DNA from: an uncultured Bartonella sp.
GTDB taxonomy: Bacteria; Pseudomonadota; Alphaproteobacteria; Rhizobiales; Rhizobiaceae
Assembly (NCBI RefSeq): GCF_945285465.1
Contig: NZ_CALYQK010000016.1
Span: 1-32,877 of the forward strand
Reading direction: 5' to 3'
DNA: 32,877 nucleotides
The notes beneath the pieces are model-generated. The model was given only the letters and a program-made list of their open reading frames with translations, was not told where the DNA came from and made no database searches. Both the position numbers and the translations under genes were made by a program. Positions 16,914 through 25,542 of this stretch are shown here, one piece after another (the stretch's first letter is position 1; the number at the start of each line of letters is the position of its first letter).

Positions 16914-19694
16914 GTGAACGATCATATTCTGCCACCAGATTCGGGGAATCCCAACGGTATTGAACCGGTCAATATCGTCGAGGAAATGCAACGCTCTTAC
17001 CTTGATTACGCAATGAGTGTCATTGTGTCGCGTGCGCTTCCTGATGTGCGCGACGGGATGAAGCCGGTGCATCGACGCATTCTTTATGCAATGAATATGA
17101 TGGGGCTTTCTTATAACAAGCCTTATCGTAAATCGGCTGGTGTCGTCGGCGAGGTGATGGGTAAATATCACCCGCATGGTGATGCCTCAATTTACGATGC
17201 ATTGGTGCGTATGGCACAGGACTTTTCTCTTCGTGTGCCACTTGTTGACGGGCAGGGAAATTTTGGATCTATTGATGGCGATCCACCGGCAGCAATGCGT
17301 TATACGGAATGTCGCCTGGAAAAGGTTTCTGACAGCCTTCTCTATGATCTCGACAAGGAAACGGTCGATTTTCAGGATAATTATGACGGGCGCGAGCAAG
17401 AACCGGTGGTTCTTCCGGCACGTTTTCCCAATCTTCTGGTCAATGGTTCAGGTGGCATTGCTGTTGGTATGGCGACCAATATTCCTCCCCATAATCTGGG
17501 CGAGGTTATTGATGGCTGTGTTGCACTCATAGATAATCCGGCAATTACACTGGACGAGATGGTTAAGATCATTCGGGGGCCGGATTTTCCCACAGGCGGG
17601 ATTATTCTTGGACGCTTCGGAATACGTTCGGCATATGAAACCGGTCGTGGCTCGGTTGTTATGCGTGCCAAGGTTGATATTGAAGAAATTCGCAATGATC
17701 GTCAGGCGATTATTGTTACCGAAATTCCTTATCAGGTTAACAAAGCAACGATGGTTGAAAAAATCGCCGAGCTTGTGCGTGATAAGCGTATTGAAGGCAT
17801 TGCCGATTTGCGTGACGAGTCTGATCGTGAAGGCTACCGTGTTGTTATCGAACTCAAGCGTGATGCCGTTGCCGATGTGGTCTTGAACCAGCTTTATCGC
17901 TACACACCTTTGCAAACATCTTTTGGTTGCAATATGGTGGCTTTGAATGGTGGCAAGCCCGAACAGATGACGCTTCTTGATATGCTCAGAGCATTTGTGC
18001 TGTTTCGCGAAGAAGTGGTCTCCAGGCGTACAAAGTATCTGTTGCGCAAGGCACGTGAGCGTGCCCATGTTTTGGTCGGTCTGGCAATTGCCGTTGCCAA
18101 TATTGACGAAGTTATTCAACTCATCCGTAAAGCACCCGACCCGCAGACAGCGCGCGACCAGTTGATGACCCGGCGGTGGCCGGCTGCCGATGTCAAACAT
18201 TTGATCGAGCTTATCGACGACCCTCGTCACATCATTCATGAAGATGACACCTATAATCTTTCGGAAGAGCAGGCACGCGCAATTCTCGATTTGCGGCTGC
18301 AACGTTTGACAGCATTAGGACGTGATGAAATTGCCGATGAACTCAACAAAATCGGTGCGGAAATTACCGATTATCTTGATATATTGGGCTCACGTGTGCG
18401 CGTGATGACAATTGTCAAAGACGAGATGATGGCTCTTCGTCAGGAGTTTGCAACGCCGCGTCTGACAACGTTCGGTTCCGGTGGTGCCGAAATGGATGAT
18501 GAAGATCTGATCGCCCGCGAAGATATGGTCGTGACGGTAAGTCATAGTGGCTATATCAAACGGGTACCCTTGAATACCTATCGTGCCCAGCGGCGCGGTG
18601 GAAAGGGACGTTCGGGAATGTCAACAAAGGACGAGGATTTTGTAACCCGTCTGTTTGTTGCCAATACCCATGCGCCGGTTTTGTTCTTTTCCTCACGCGG
18701 TATTGTCTATAAAGAAAAGGTCTGGCGTTTGCCGGTGGGTACTCCCCAATCGCGTGGCAAGGCACTTATCAACTTGTTGCCTTTGCAGCAAGGCGAGCGC
18801 ATTACAACCATTATGCCTTTGCCAGAGGATGAAGAAAACTGGAGCGAACTTGACGTGATGTTTGCAACCACACGCGGCACAGTGCGCCGGAACAAGCTTT
18901 CCGACTTTGTGCAGGTCAATCGCAATGGCAAGATTGCGATGAAACTCGACGATGATGGTGATGAAATATTATCGGTCGAAACCTGTACCGAAAATGACGA
19001 CGTTGTGCTGACAACGGCCGAAGGGCAGTGCATTCGCTTTCCGGTTTCCGATGTGCGCGTTTTTGCAGGCAGAAACTCGATTGGTGTGCGCGGGATAAAC
19101 CTAGGCGAGGGCGACAAAGTTATTTCCATGGCAATTCTTGAACACGTTGAAGCCACTCCTGCCGAGCGTTCTGCCTATATCAAACGCGCCAGTGCCGAGC
19201 GTCGTGCTGCCGGTAGTGAGAGTGACGAAATTGTTGTCGGGGATGATGAAGAAACGACAATTGACGCGGAATTGAGTGACGCACGATATGCGCAATTGGC
19301 AGCGCATGAGCAAATGTTGCTTACCGTTAGCCAATTCGGTTATGGCAAGCGCTCGTCGTCCTATGAATTTCGCATATCGGGCCGTGGTGGCAAAGGTATC
19401 AGGGCGACAGATCCGTCAAAAACTGCCGAGATTGGCAAACTTGTTGCCGCTTTTCCTGTTGAAAAGAATGACCAGATCATGCTTGTCTCCGATGGAGGCC
19501 AACTCATTCGCGTGCCGGTAGACGGTATCCGGATTGCCGGTCGTTCGACCAAGGGGGTTACGATTTTTCATACAGCCGAAAATGAAAAAGTTGTTTCTGT
19601 CGAGCGTATTTCCGAGCCGGAAGAGGATGAAAATAACGAACAGGATGGCGACAATCAGGATTTTGACAGCGAAAAACCGCAGTCAGAGTCTTGA
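16914..19694 (+). CDS. gyrA: DNA gyrase subunit A
   Basis: About 926 residues, the DNA-breaking subunit of gyrase that introduces negative supercoils with GyrB. The N-domain shows [21 protein letters not shown] and the catalytic Tyr in AAMRYTE (residue 130 from this start). The quinolone-binding region reads [10 protein letters not shown], with Ala instead of Ser at the E. coli Ser83 position and Asp kept at the Asp87 position. The C-terminal wrapping domain carries the GyrA box QRRGGKG (near 560), and the tail is very acidic. The start is uncertain: GTG 16914 with GGAAAG 10 bases upstream, or TTG 16896, which adds six residues. Neither has an ideal ribosome site. coaD follows after 37 bases, so the two are probably co-transcribed. 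Confidence 0.95.
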   Translation: MNDHILPPDSGNPNGIEPVNIVEEMQRSYLDYAMSVIVSRALPDVRDGMKPVHRRILYAMNMMGLSYNKPYRKSAGVVGEVMGKYHPHGDASIYDALVRMAQDFSLRVPLVDGQGNFGSIDGDPPAAMRYTECRLEKVSDSLLYDLDKETVDFQDNYDGREQEPVVLPARFPNLLVNGSGGIAVGMATNIPPHNLGEVIDGCVALIDNPAITLDEMVKIIRGPDFPTGGIILGRFGIRSAYETGRGSVVMRAKVDIEEIRNDRQAIIVTEIPYQVNKATMVEKIAELVRDKRIEGIADLRDESDREGYRVVIELKRDAVADVVLNQLYRYTPLQTSFGCNMVALNGGKPEQMTLLDMLRAFVLFREEVVSRRTKYLLRKARERAHVLVGLAIAVANIDEVIQLIRKAPDPQTARDQLMTRRWPAADVKHLIELIDDPRHIIHEDDTYNLSEEQARAILDLRLQRLTALGRDEIADELNKIGAEITDYLDILGSRVRVMTIVKDEMMALRQEFATPRLTTFGSGGAEMDDEDLIAREDMVVTVSHSGYIKRVPLNTYRAQRRGGKGRSGMSTKDEDFVTRLFVANTHAPVLFFSSRGIVYKEKVWRLPVGTPQSRGKALINLLPLQQGERITTIMPLPEDEENWSELDVMFATTRGTVRRNKLSDFVQVNRNGKIAMKLDDDGDEILSVETCTENDDVVLTTAEGQCIRFPVSDVRVFAGRNSIGVRGINLGEGDKVISMAILEHVEATPAERSAYIKRASAERRAAGSESDEIVVGDDEETTIDAELSDARYAQLAAHEQMLLTVSQFGYGKRSSSYEFRISGRGGKGIRATDPSKTAEIGKLVAAFPVEKNDQIMLVSDGGQLIRVPVDGIRIAGRSTKGVTIFHTAENEKVVSVERISEPEEDENNEQDGDNQDFDSEKPQSES

Positions 19695-19731
19695 AAAGGA
19701 TTGTAGATTGACAGGCCAAAGGGAGGAAAAC

Positions 19732-20226
19732 ATGAAAGTGGCAATTTTTGCTGGCTCCTTTGACCCGATGACCAACGGCCATCTTGATGTTTTGCGCGGT
19801 GCCTTGCGCATAGCTGACAAGATCGTGGTGGCAGTGGGTATTCATCCCCGTAAAACGTCACTGTTCAGCTACGAGGAGCGCAAGCACCTTATATTGCATG
19901 TGGTAGAAGATATTTTGAATATTGCAAGTGATCGCATATCAGTTATATCTTTTGACAATTTGTTGGTCGATAAAGCCCGCGATATCGGCGCATCACTCAT
20001 TATACGCGGGCTTCGTGACGGAACAGACTTTAATTATGAAATGCAACTCGCAAGCATGAACGCGGTAATGGCACCGGAAATAGCAACAGTATTCTTGCCG
20101 GCAAAAGATTCTGTGCGTTCAATTTCGTCCACATTGGTGCGCCAGATCGCTGCGATGGGCGGGAATGTATCACCTTTCGTGCCCGAAGGTGTGGCTCATG
20201 CTTTAAAACAAAAATTCAAATCCTGA
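19732..20226 (+). CDS. coaD: Phosphopantetheine adenylyltransferase
   Basis: A 164-residue nucleotidyltransferase catalysing the penultimate step of coenzyme A synthesis, 4'-phosphopantetheine plus ATP to dephospho-CoA. The class signature [10 protein letters not shown] covers 8-17, with the TNGH nucleotide-binding motif. ISSTLVR near 127-133 is the second conserved motif. GGGAGG lies five bases before the ATG at 19732. A longer in-frame opening reaches into gyrA but lacks family similarity before this Met. The gene is 37 bases after gyrA and 13 before the periplasmic cyclophilin, so the four genes gyrA-coaD-ppiA-ppiB look like one transcription unit ending at the terminator near 21436. Confidence 0.95.
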   Translation: MKVAIFAGSFDPMTNGHLDVLRGALRIADKIVVAVGIHPRKTSLFSYEERKHLILHVVEDILNIASDRISVISFDNLLVDKARDIGASLIIRGLRDGTDFNYEMQLASMNAVMAPEIATVFLPAKDSVRSISSTLVRQIAAMGGNVSPFVPEGVAHALKQKFKS

Positions 20227-20239
20227 ATGGAGAAAAAAC

Positions 20240-20821
20240 TTGGTTCGGAAAATTTTGGCCATTATGGCAGTTGTCTTTGCTCTTTTTTCGCTTTCCTCAA
20301 TGGCTTTGGCAACAGGTGGCGATAATCTTGTTCTCACCCTGAAAGACGGTGAGGTGGTCATTAAATTGCGTCCCGATTTGGCACCAAAGCATGTTGCCCA
20401 AATTGAAAAACTTACCAAAGAGGGGGCCTATGATAATGTGGTGTTTCACCGCGTTATTCCCGGGTTCATGGCACAAACGGGTGATGTAAAATTTGGTAAA
20501 AAAGGCGGTGCCGAATTTAATCCTCGCCGCGCCGGAATGGGTGGTTCGCAATATGCCGATTTACCGGCAGAATTCTCGAAAGTGCCATTCAAGCGTGGAA
20601 CAGTGGGTATGGCGCGCAGCCAGGACCCGAATTCGGCAAACTCGCAATTTTTCATTTGTTTTGATGAGGCGCCATTCCTCAATGGCCAATATACGGTAGT
20701 GGGTGAAGTCGTAAAAGGCATGGATGTTGTCGATGAAATCAAGAAGGGGCGCACTGATAATAATGGTTCTGTCACCGACCCTGACATAATTGTTAAAGCG
20801 CGCATTGAAGCTGCTAAATAG
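20240..20821 (+). CDS. ppiA: Peptidyl-prolyl cis-trans isomerase, cyclophilin type, secreted
   Basis: A 193-residue cyclophilin. The first 25 residues are a signal peptide (Arg3, Lys4, then hydrophobic ILAIMAVVFALFSLSSMALA), so it should fold proteins in the periplasm. Catalytic-site residues equivalent to human CypA Arg55, Phe60 and Gln63 are Arg71, Phe76 and Gln79 in FHRVIPGFMAQTGD. The cyclosporin-contact Trp is Phe146 here, and the active-site His is Tyr151, both usual in bacterial PpiA. The start is TTG at 20240 with GGAG seven bases upstream. It is the first of two adjacent cyclophilins that share long identical stretches, so they arose by tandem duplication, with the signal peptide distinguishing the two sites of action. 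Confidence 0.93.
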   Translation: MVRKILAIMAVVFALFSLSSMALATGGDNLVLTLKDGEVVIKLRPDLAPKHVAQIEKLTKEGAYDNVVFHRVIPGFMAQTGDVKFGKKGGAEFNPRRAGMGGSQYADLPAEFSKVPFKRGTVGMARSQDPNSANSQFFICFDEAPFLNGQYTVVGEVVKGMDVVDEIKKGRTDNNGSVTDPDIIVKARIEAAK

Positions 20822-20837
20822 GATAGAGGAACAAAGA

Positions 20838-21350
20838 ATGGTCGAGATTAAAGATCCTGAAAACACACTTATACTGGAAACAACCAAGGGCAATGTCATC
20901 ATCGAATTATTACCGGATGTTGCACCAGAGCACGTCAAAAGAATAAAAGAACTTGTTCGCGAAGGTGCTTATGACAATGTTGTCTTCCACCGCGTGATTG
21001 ACGGCTTTATGGCGCAAACCGGTGATGTCGAATTCGGCAAGAAGGATGGTAAAAAGTTTAACGCCACCCGCGCCGGCATGGGTGGTTCAGACAAACCCGA
21101 CCTTAAGGCCGAATTTTCCAATATTCCGCATAAACGTGGAACGGCGTCCATGGCCCGCAGCCAAAACCCGAATTCTGCCAATTCGCAGTTTTTTATCTGT
21201 TTTGAAGATGCCCCATGGCTGAACCGCCAATATACAGTTTGGGGACAAGTCATAGACGGCATGGAAAATGTCGATAAACTGAAAAAGGGCGAACCGGTCG
21301 CGGATCCTGACAGTATTGTCAAAGCAACAATAGCAACCGACAAAAAATAA
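20838..21350 (+). CDS. ppiB: Peptidyl-prolyl cis-trans isomerase, cyclophilin type, cytoplasmic
   Basis: A 170-residue cyclophilin with no signal peptide, therefore a cytoplasmic proline isomerase. Active-site Arg52, Phe57 and Gln60 lie in FHRVIDGFMAQTGD. The position of the cyclosporin-binding Trp keeps Trp127 (DAPWLNRQYTVWG), unlike its neighbour, and the catalytic His is replaced by Tyr132 as in other bacterial enzymes. I chose ATG 20838 because GAGGA lies seven bases upstream. The longer frame from 20790 overlaps the end of ppiA and has no ribosome site. It lies 16 bases after ppiA and ends the gyrA-coaD-ppiA-ppiB run, just before a strong terminator. Confidence 0.93.
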   Translation: MVEIKDPENTLILETTKGNVIIELLPDVAPEHVKRIKELVREGAYDNVVFHRVIDGFMAQTGDVEFGKKDGKKFNATRAGMGGSDKPDLKAEFSNIPHKRGTASMARSQNPNSANSQFFICFEDAPWLNRQYTVWGQVIDGMENVDKLKKGEPVADPDSIVKATIATDKK

Positions 21351-21400
21351 TTTAGCTAATAAACAACGTCGGCTATGACGGCATTCTTTCAGAAATCGCA

Positions 21401-21436
21401 AAGGTGCTTGTGACAATTACACAAGCACCTTTTTTT
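21401..21436 (+). terminator. Rho-independent terminator of the gyrA-ppiB unit
   Basis: A perfect 12-bp stem (aaggtgcttgtg / cacaagcacctt) with a seven-base loop runs into seven T. It begins 50 bases after the ppiB stop and is the strongest terminator in the window. Confidence 0.95.
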
Positions 21437-21532
21437 GAATAGTGGCAGGTGACCAAGTTGAAACCTCACTCAGACTACGTTGCCTATAATCTGGTTTAAC
21501 AATGAATTTGTATGTCGGGTAGTTTTGTACAG

Positions 21533-21562
21533 ACCGGTTTTGCACTTTTTCGGATATGCTCG
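21533..21562 (+). repeat. Degenerate copy of a rhizobial intergenic palindrome, first
   Basis: ACCGGTTTTGCACTTTTTCG followed by GATATGCTCG resembles, from memory, the accgcttcgcacttttcggg-atcatgct element scattered between genes in Brucella, Rhizobium and relatives. It matches the second copy at about 18 of 30 positions. The left arm is not recognisable. Confidence 0.35.
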
Positions 21563-21647
21563 TCGTCTTCTAAATTTTCCGCTTTAAGGCAATGATGCGT
21601 TAAAGGGCGGCAGCGACCATCAGTGTCTTTTAACACTGGTCAAAGTT

Positions 21648-21708
21648 CAGCATTATCTTTCCTGCGTTTTATCCCAAAACCGCTTCAGACTCTTTCAGAA
21701 AATGCTGG
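21648..21708 (+). repeat. Degenerate copy of a rhizobial intergenic palindrome, second
   Basis: CAGCATT (21648-21654) and AATGCTG (21701-21707) frame a core reading ttatcccaaaaccgcttcag, the layout of the Rhizobiales element in which gcatgat and atcatgc arms flank an aaaaccgcttc core. The copy is worn, so it is probably an old insertion. It may fold in RNA. Confidence 0.45.
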
Positions 21709-21882
21709 TTTTTAACGCGTTCTTCCTCAAAAACTACCGACAGTTTTTAGAAAATGTTCTTGTGAAATCCTTTCTTGCGACGAGACTTTTAGAGACAAAG
21801 CGGTTCAAAAGTTGATTGTTTCTTTTTCAACTTTGTGACAAACACTATCCAGTTGTCTGATTTAGATTGTACGTATGCTCTT

Positions 21883-22968
21883 ATGCAAGTTGACCTTTTT
21901 GATTTTGATTTACCGGAAAAACAAATAGCTTTGCGGCCAGCAGTGCCGAGAGAAAGTGCGCGTTTGCTTCACGTTCTCAATAATGGCAAGCTTGAAGACC
22001 TTCATGTTGCCGATTTGCCTTCTCTTTTCAAAAAAGGGGATGCCCTGGTATTCAATGATACCAAGGTTATTAAAGCGCAGCTTCAAGGCTGCAGATACCG
22101 TGACGGCGCCGTTGCCCATATTGGGGCAACACTTCATAAACGAGTGTCCCCTAATCAATGGAAAGCTTTTGTACGACCGGCAAAGCGACTAAAAATTGGC
22201 GAAACCATTGTTTTTTCAGGAGCAGATAAAACCATTGCAAGCGAAAACCCGCTTAATGCCATTGTCTGTGAAAAAGGCGAAAATGGCGAAATGCTGCTGG
22301 AATTTGATAAAACAGGGGCAGAGCTTGATCGTGACATTGCCCTCATCGGGCACATGCCGTTACCGCCTTATATTGCTTTGAAACGTGGTGAAGATAAGCG
22401 TGACGAAATCGACTATCAGACAATTTATGCCCGTGAAGAGGGAGCCGTGGCGGCTCCGACTGCCGGTTTGCATTTTACCAGAGAAATGATGCAACAACTG
22501 AAAGACCAAGGTGTTGAACAACATTTTGTTACCCTTCATGTCGGAGCAGGCACATTTCTTCCTGTAAAGGTCGATGACACCAAAGACCATAAGATGCATT
22601 CGGAAACCGGCCATATCGATAAACAGACCGCAGATGCGTTAATGGCGGTCAAACACCGCGGCAACAGGGTGATTGCCGTTGGTACAACAGCCATGCGTGT
22701 TCTTGAAAGTGCAGCCGATGACCAGGGCAACCTGCAACCATGGTCAGGCTCGACCGATATTTTTATAACTCCCGGCTATCATTTTCGCTTTGTCGATTGT
22801 TTGATGACCAATTTTCATTTGCCACGCTCGACATTATTCATGTTGGTATCGGCTTTTAGCGGCCTCGACACGATGCGTCACGCCTATCGTCATGCGATTG
22901 ATAACAATTATCGTTTTTATTCTTATGGCGACACAAGTTTTCTGGAGCGAAAAGATCAAGCCTTATGA
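21883..22968 (+). CDS. queA: S-adenosylmethionine:tRNA ribosyltransferase-isomerase
   Basis: A 361-residue QueA, which transfers the ribosyl part of SAM to preQ1 in tRNA to give epoxyqueuosine. Signatures are the N-terminal [14 protein letters not shown], the [11 protein letters not shown] block (58-68), [16 protein letters not shown] around 184-199, the [10 protein letters not shown] stretch near 217-226 and [10 protein letters not shown] near 310. I start it at ATG 21883 because relatives begin with [11 protein letters not shown]. An upstream GTG at 21835 would add 16 residues of no recognisable similarity. No strong ribosome site is visible at either. Its stop overlaps the tgt start by four bases (ATGA), so the two queuosine genes are translationally coupled. 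Confidence 0.95.
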   Translation: MQVDLFDFDLPEKQIALRPAVPRESARLLHVLNNGKLEDLHVADLPSLFKKGDALVFNDTKVIKAQLQGCRYRDGAVAHIGATLHKRVSPNQWKAFVRPAKRLKIGETIVFSGADKTIASENPLNAIVCEKGENGEMLLEFDKTGAELDRDIALIGHMPLPPYIALKRGEDKRDEIDYQTIYAREEGAVAAPTAGLHFTREMMQQLKDQGVEQHFVTLHVGAGTFLPVKVDDTKDHKMHSETGHIDKQTADALMAVKHRGNRVIAVGTTAMRVLESAADDQGNLQPWSGSTDIFITPGYHFRFVDCLMTNFHLPRSTLFMLVSAFSGLDTMRHAYRHAIDNNYRFYSYGDTSFLERKDQAL

Positions 22969-24092
22969 CTGAAACCTTCACTTTTAATAAGATTGCCCAA
23001 GATGGTCGTGCCCGCTGTGGAGAAATCACCATGCCGCGTGGCAAGGTTCGCACCCCGGCTTTTATGCCGGTAGGAACGGCGGGCACGGTAAAAGCCATGT
23101 ATATGGAACAAGTAGAGGAACTGGGGGCGGATATTATCCTCGGTAATACCTATCATCTGATGTTGCGGCCGGGAGCAGAGCGGATCGCGCGACTTGGCGG
23201 CCTGCACGTGTTTGCGCGCTGGCCTAAACCGATTTTGACTGATTCTGGCGGTTTTCAGGTTATGTCGCTTGCGGGGCTAAGAAAACTTACCGAAAAAGGT
23301 GTGATGTTCCAGTCACATATTGATGGAGCCCGTTACGAATTGACGCCGGAACGCTCGATTGAAATACAGGGACTCCTTGATTCCGATATACAAATGCAAC
23401 TTGACCAGTGCGTTGCTTTACCAGCTTCAAAAAAAGACATGGAAAATGCCATGGAGCTTTCTTTGCGATGGGCCGAGCGGTGCAAGGTAGCGTTTGGAAA
23501 TCAGCCGGGCAAAGCTATGTTCGGCATCGTTCAGGGTGGTGACGACCAGAAATTGCGTGCCCGATCGGCACAAGCATTAAAGGACATGGACTTGAAGGGC
23601 TATTCTATCGGTGGTTTGGCCGTTGGTGAGCCACAGTCGGTAATGTTGGATATGTTGGATATTTGCTGTGCCATTTTGCCAGAAGATAAGCCGCGTTATC
23701 TCATGGGAGTTGGAACGCCGGATGATATTTTGAAAAGTGTTGCACGTGGTGTCGACATGTTCGATTGTGTCATGCCGACAAGGGCAGGCCGCCATGGTCT
23801 GGCGTTTACCCGTTTCGGCAAAATAAATTTAAGAAATGCAAAACATGCTGAAGATCCGCGCCCGCTCGACCCGCAGTCACCGTGTCCGGCAGCACGCGAC
23901 TACAGCCGCGCCTATCTGCACCATCTCGTCAAAGCTGGCGAGGCATTGGCGGGTATGGTTTTGACGTGGAACAATCTCGCCTATTATCAGCAATTCATGC
24001 AAGGCATACGTGAAGCGATCAAAGCAGGAAAATTTGCCGATTTTATAGGTGAAACGACAGAACAATGGATGAAAGGCGACATATCGGATTGA
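22965..24092 (+). CDS. tgt: tRNA-guanine transglycosylase, zinc site degenerate
   Basis: A 375-residue bacterial TGT that swaps guanine 34 for preQ1 in GUN-anticodon tRNAs, the step before QueA. The active site is intact: general acid Asp93 in DSGGFQVMS and nucleophile Asp267 in [13 protein letters not shown], together with the GIVQGG and GGLAVGE motifs. The structural zinc site is not. E. coli has Cys302, Cys304, Cys307 and His333; the equivalents here are Ser305, Cys307, Ala310 and Asn336 ([16 protein letters not shown] and LTWNNLAYY). The surrounding sequence is otherwise fully conserved, so this is not decay. I believe other Rhizobiales share the pattern. It overlaps queA and is followed by 69 AT-rich bases without a terminator. 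Confidence 0.95.
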   Translation: MTETFTFNKIAQDGRARCGEITMPRGKVRTPAFMPVGTAGTVKAMYMEQVEELGADIILGNTYHLMLRPGAERIARLGGLHVFARWPKPILTDSGGFQVMSLAGLRKLTEKGVMFQSHIDGARYELTPERSIEIQGLLDSDIQMQLDQCVALPASKKDMENAMELSLRWAERCKVAFGNQPGKAMFGIVQGGDDQKLRARSAQALKDMDLKGYSIGGLAVGEPQSVMLDMLDICCAILPEDKPRYLMGVGTPDDILKSVARGVDMFDCVMPTRAGRHGLAFTRFGKINLRNAKHAEDPRPLDPQSPCPAARDYSRAYLHHLVKAGEALAGMVLTWNNLAYYQQFMQGIREAIKAGKFADFIGETTEQWMKGDISD

Positions 24093-24161
24093 ATAGGGCA
24101 GCGTAAACTATTTTATTTTTCTCTTGTTGTATTCAAAAAGAGACTTCTTATATCATTTAGA

Positions 24162-25148
24162 ATGAAAGTATCTGTTCTTGATCTCTGCCCTGTGCCGGAA
24201 GGTAGTTCTGTTTCACAGGCATTAAAAAACTCGATTGTACTTGCCAAACATTTGGAAGAGTTGAATTTTCCGCGCGTCTGGTATGCCGAGCACCATAATA
24301 TGACGGGCATTGCCAGCGCGGCAACGGCCGTTGTCATGGGGCAAATTTTGGCATCAACCAGCAAAATAGTGGTCGGCGCTGGCGGTGTAATGCTGCCCAA
24401 TCATTCGCCATTGGTTATTGCCGAGCAATTCGGCACTTTGGAAGCACTCTATCCGGATAGGGTAGAACTGGGGCTCGGTCGGGCTCCCGGTACCGACCAG
24501 ATGACAGCGCGGGCTTTGCGGCGCACGCTCGACAGCGATCCGAATGATTATCCACGGGATGTCATCGAGCTTTTAAATTATTTTAAAGATCCCGAGCCGC
24601 AGCAAAAATTGCGGGCTGTTCCCGGTGCCGGGCTGCACGTTCCGGTATGGATTTTGGGTTCTAGTCTTTATGGGGCGCAATTGGCTGCAATATTGGGGCT
24701 TCCCTATTCGTTTGCCTCTCATTTTGCCCCGGCTGAACTGGACCGCGCATTAGAGGTTTATCGCCAAAATTTCCAACCATCGGAATATTTGCAAAAGCCT
24801 GATGCCATGGTGGCTGTCAATGTTGTTGTTGGCGATAGCGACGAAGAGGCGCAATTCCTGTTTTCTTCCCTGCAACAATCGTTCGTAAATTTACGGACAG
24901 GACGGCCAGGGCCGCTACCAAAACCGGTAATGAATTATGTCGATAGTTTGCCGATAAATCTTCGCATGGTGATTGATCAGTCATTATCCTGTTCGGTTAT
25001 CGGTTCGCCCGAAACGGTTGAAAAGGGGCTTAAAAAACTGATTGCTCATACCAAGGCGGACGAGCTTATTGTCACCAGTCCGCTTTGGGATAATCAAAAG
25101 CGAATGGATTCGTTTACCCGTCTTGCGCGTATTACTACAACTTTATAA
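24162..25148 (+). CDS. Luciferase-like flavin-dependent monooxygenase
   Basis: A 328-residue member of the bacterial luciferase-like monooxygenase superfamily, an FMN-dependent TIM barrel. Visible family features are LDLCPVPEG at the N-terminus, the VWYAEHHNM motif (39-47), [20 protein letters not shown] near 73-92, the [11 protein letters not shown] stretch (102-112) and a C-terminal IGSPETV block. This pattern fits the MsnO8/YhbW-type subgroup usually annotated as LLM class flavin-dependent oxidoreductase. The substrate is unknown, and a partner flavin reductase is not encoded nearby. The ATG at 24162 has only a weak purine stretch upstream. It sits between tgt and the cobalamin block on the same strand, but a 394-base gap separates it from cobQ. 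Confidence 0.85.
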   Translation: MKVSVLDLCPVPEGSSVSQALKNSIVLAKHLEELNFPRVWYAEHHNMTGIASAATAVVMGQILASTSKIVVGAGGVMLPNHSPLVIAEQFGTLEALYPDRVELGLGRAPGTDQMTARALRRTLDSDPNDYPRDVIELLNYFKDPEPQQKLRAVPGAGLHVPVWILGSSLYGAQLAAILGLPYSFASHFAPAELDRALEVYRQNFQPSEYLQKPDAMVAVNVVVGDSDEEAQFLFSSLQQSFVNLRTGRPGPLPKPVMNYVDSLPINLRMVIDQSLSCSVIGSPETVEKGLKKLIAHTKADELIVTSPLWDNQKRMDSFTRLARITTTL

Positions 25149-25542
25149 CGACCGCGTAGCCAGCAAATTGATGTTCTTCAATTGCGTTGTTCTGTCGTTT
25201 TTGCAGCTAATAGGCAAAACAACATAAACCGGCAACTTATCACTATCTTTTGGATCAGGAATCTGCCAAAAAAGTAAAACTGCGCCATCGGAGATCCAAG
25301 TGACGCAGTTTTATCATTACACATGTCCCAAGCATTACGCATACACTTGCTTGGGATTACTGCTCTGGTACGCACTACCTGATCCAGAGAGAAACAAATT
25401 GTTTTTGTTTCTGAACTCTGTTTAGATGAACAATGTTAATCACCGGTTAGCGAACACTTAAAGAAGTATGAAAATCGCTTTTTTTTTAAAAAAATTGCGT
25501 TTTTTGTGCCATCCTTTTTGACATCGCAAAGGATAAATTAAT
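25149..25542. other. Gene-free stretch with clustered hairpins before cobQ
   Basis: No supported gene in about 390 bases. The middle (25252-25411) holds four successive perfect hairpins and an outer inverted repeat, described separately. The last 100 bases are AT-rich and must contain the cobQ promoter and ribosome site (AAAGGA, 25528-25533). I looked for the conserved B12-box and core of an adenosylcobalamin riboswitch and did not find them. Confidence 0.6.
25268..25411 (-). ncRNA. Candidate structured small RNA, minus strand
   Basis: Read on the minus strand: gaaacaaa/tttgtttc (25391-25411), ctctgg/ccagag (25363-25389), tcccaagca/tgcttggga (25326-25356), then aaaactgcg/cgcagtttt (25276-25312) followed by AC and six T (25268-25273). 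Three hairpins ending in an intrinsic terminator is the usual build of a bacterial small RNA, about 120-145 bases long. I do not recognise the family, and no promoter is evident. An alternative is a small palindromic mobile element bounded by GGATCAGG (25252-25259) and CCTGATCC (25378-25385). Confidence 0.35.

Larger units (their letters stand above)
21437..21882. other. Gene-free stretch before queA with degenerate repeats
   Basis: About 445 bases without a supported gene. It carries two degenerate copies of a palindromic element resembling an intergenic repeat of Rhizobiales (21533-21562 and 21648-21708), plus a stem-loop with a three-base bulge (gacc...agtgt with acactggtc, 21615-21641). 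The queA promoter must lie in the last part, but I see no clear -35/-10 pair. Confidence 0.5.

Noticed and set aside
17448-18302. 284-codon minus-strand open frame inside gyrA
   Set aside because: It is fully antisense to a conserved part of gyrA and has no signal, motif or ribosome site. Long antisense frames are common opposite such genes.
25149-25542. Possible cobalamin riboswitch before cobQ
   Set aside because: The conserved B12-box and the gccactg core are absent; only unrelated hairpins are present.
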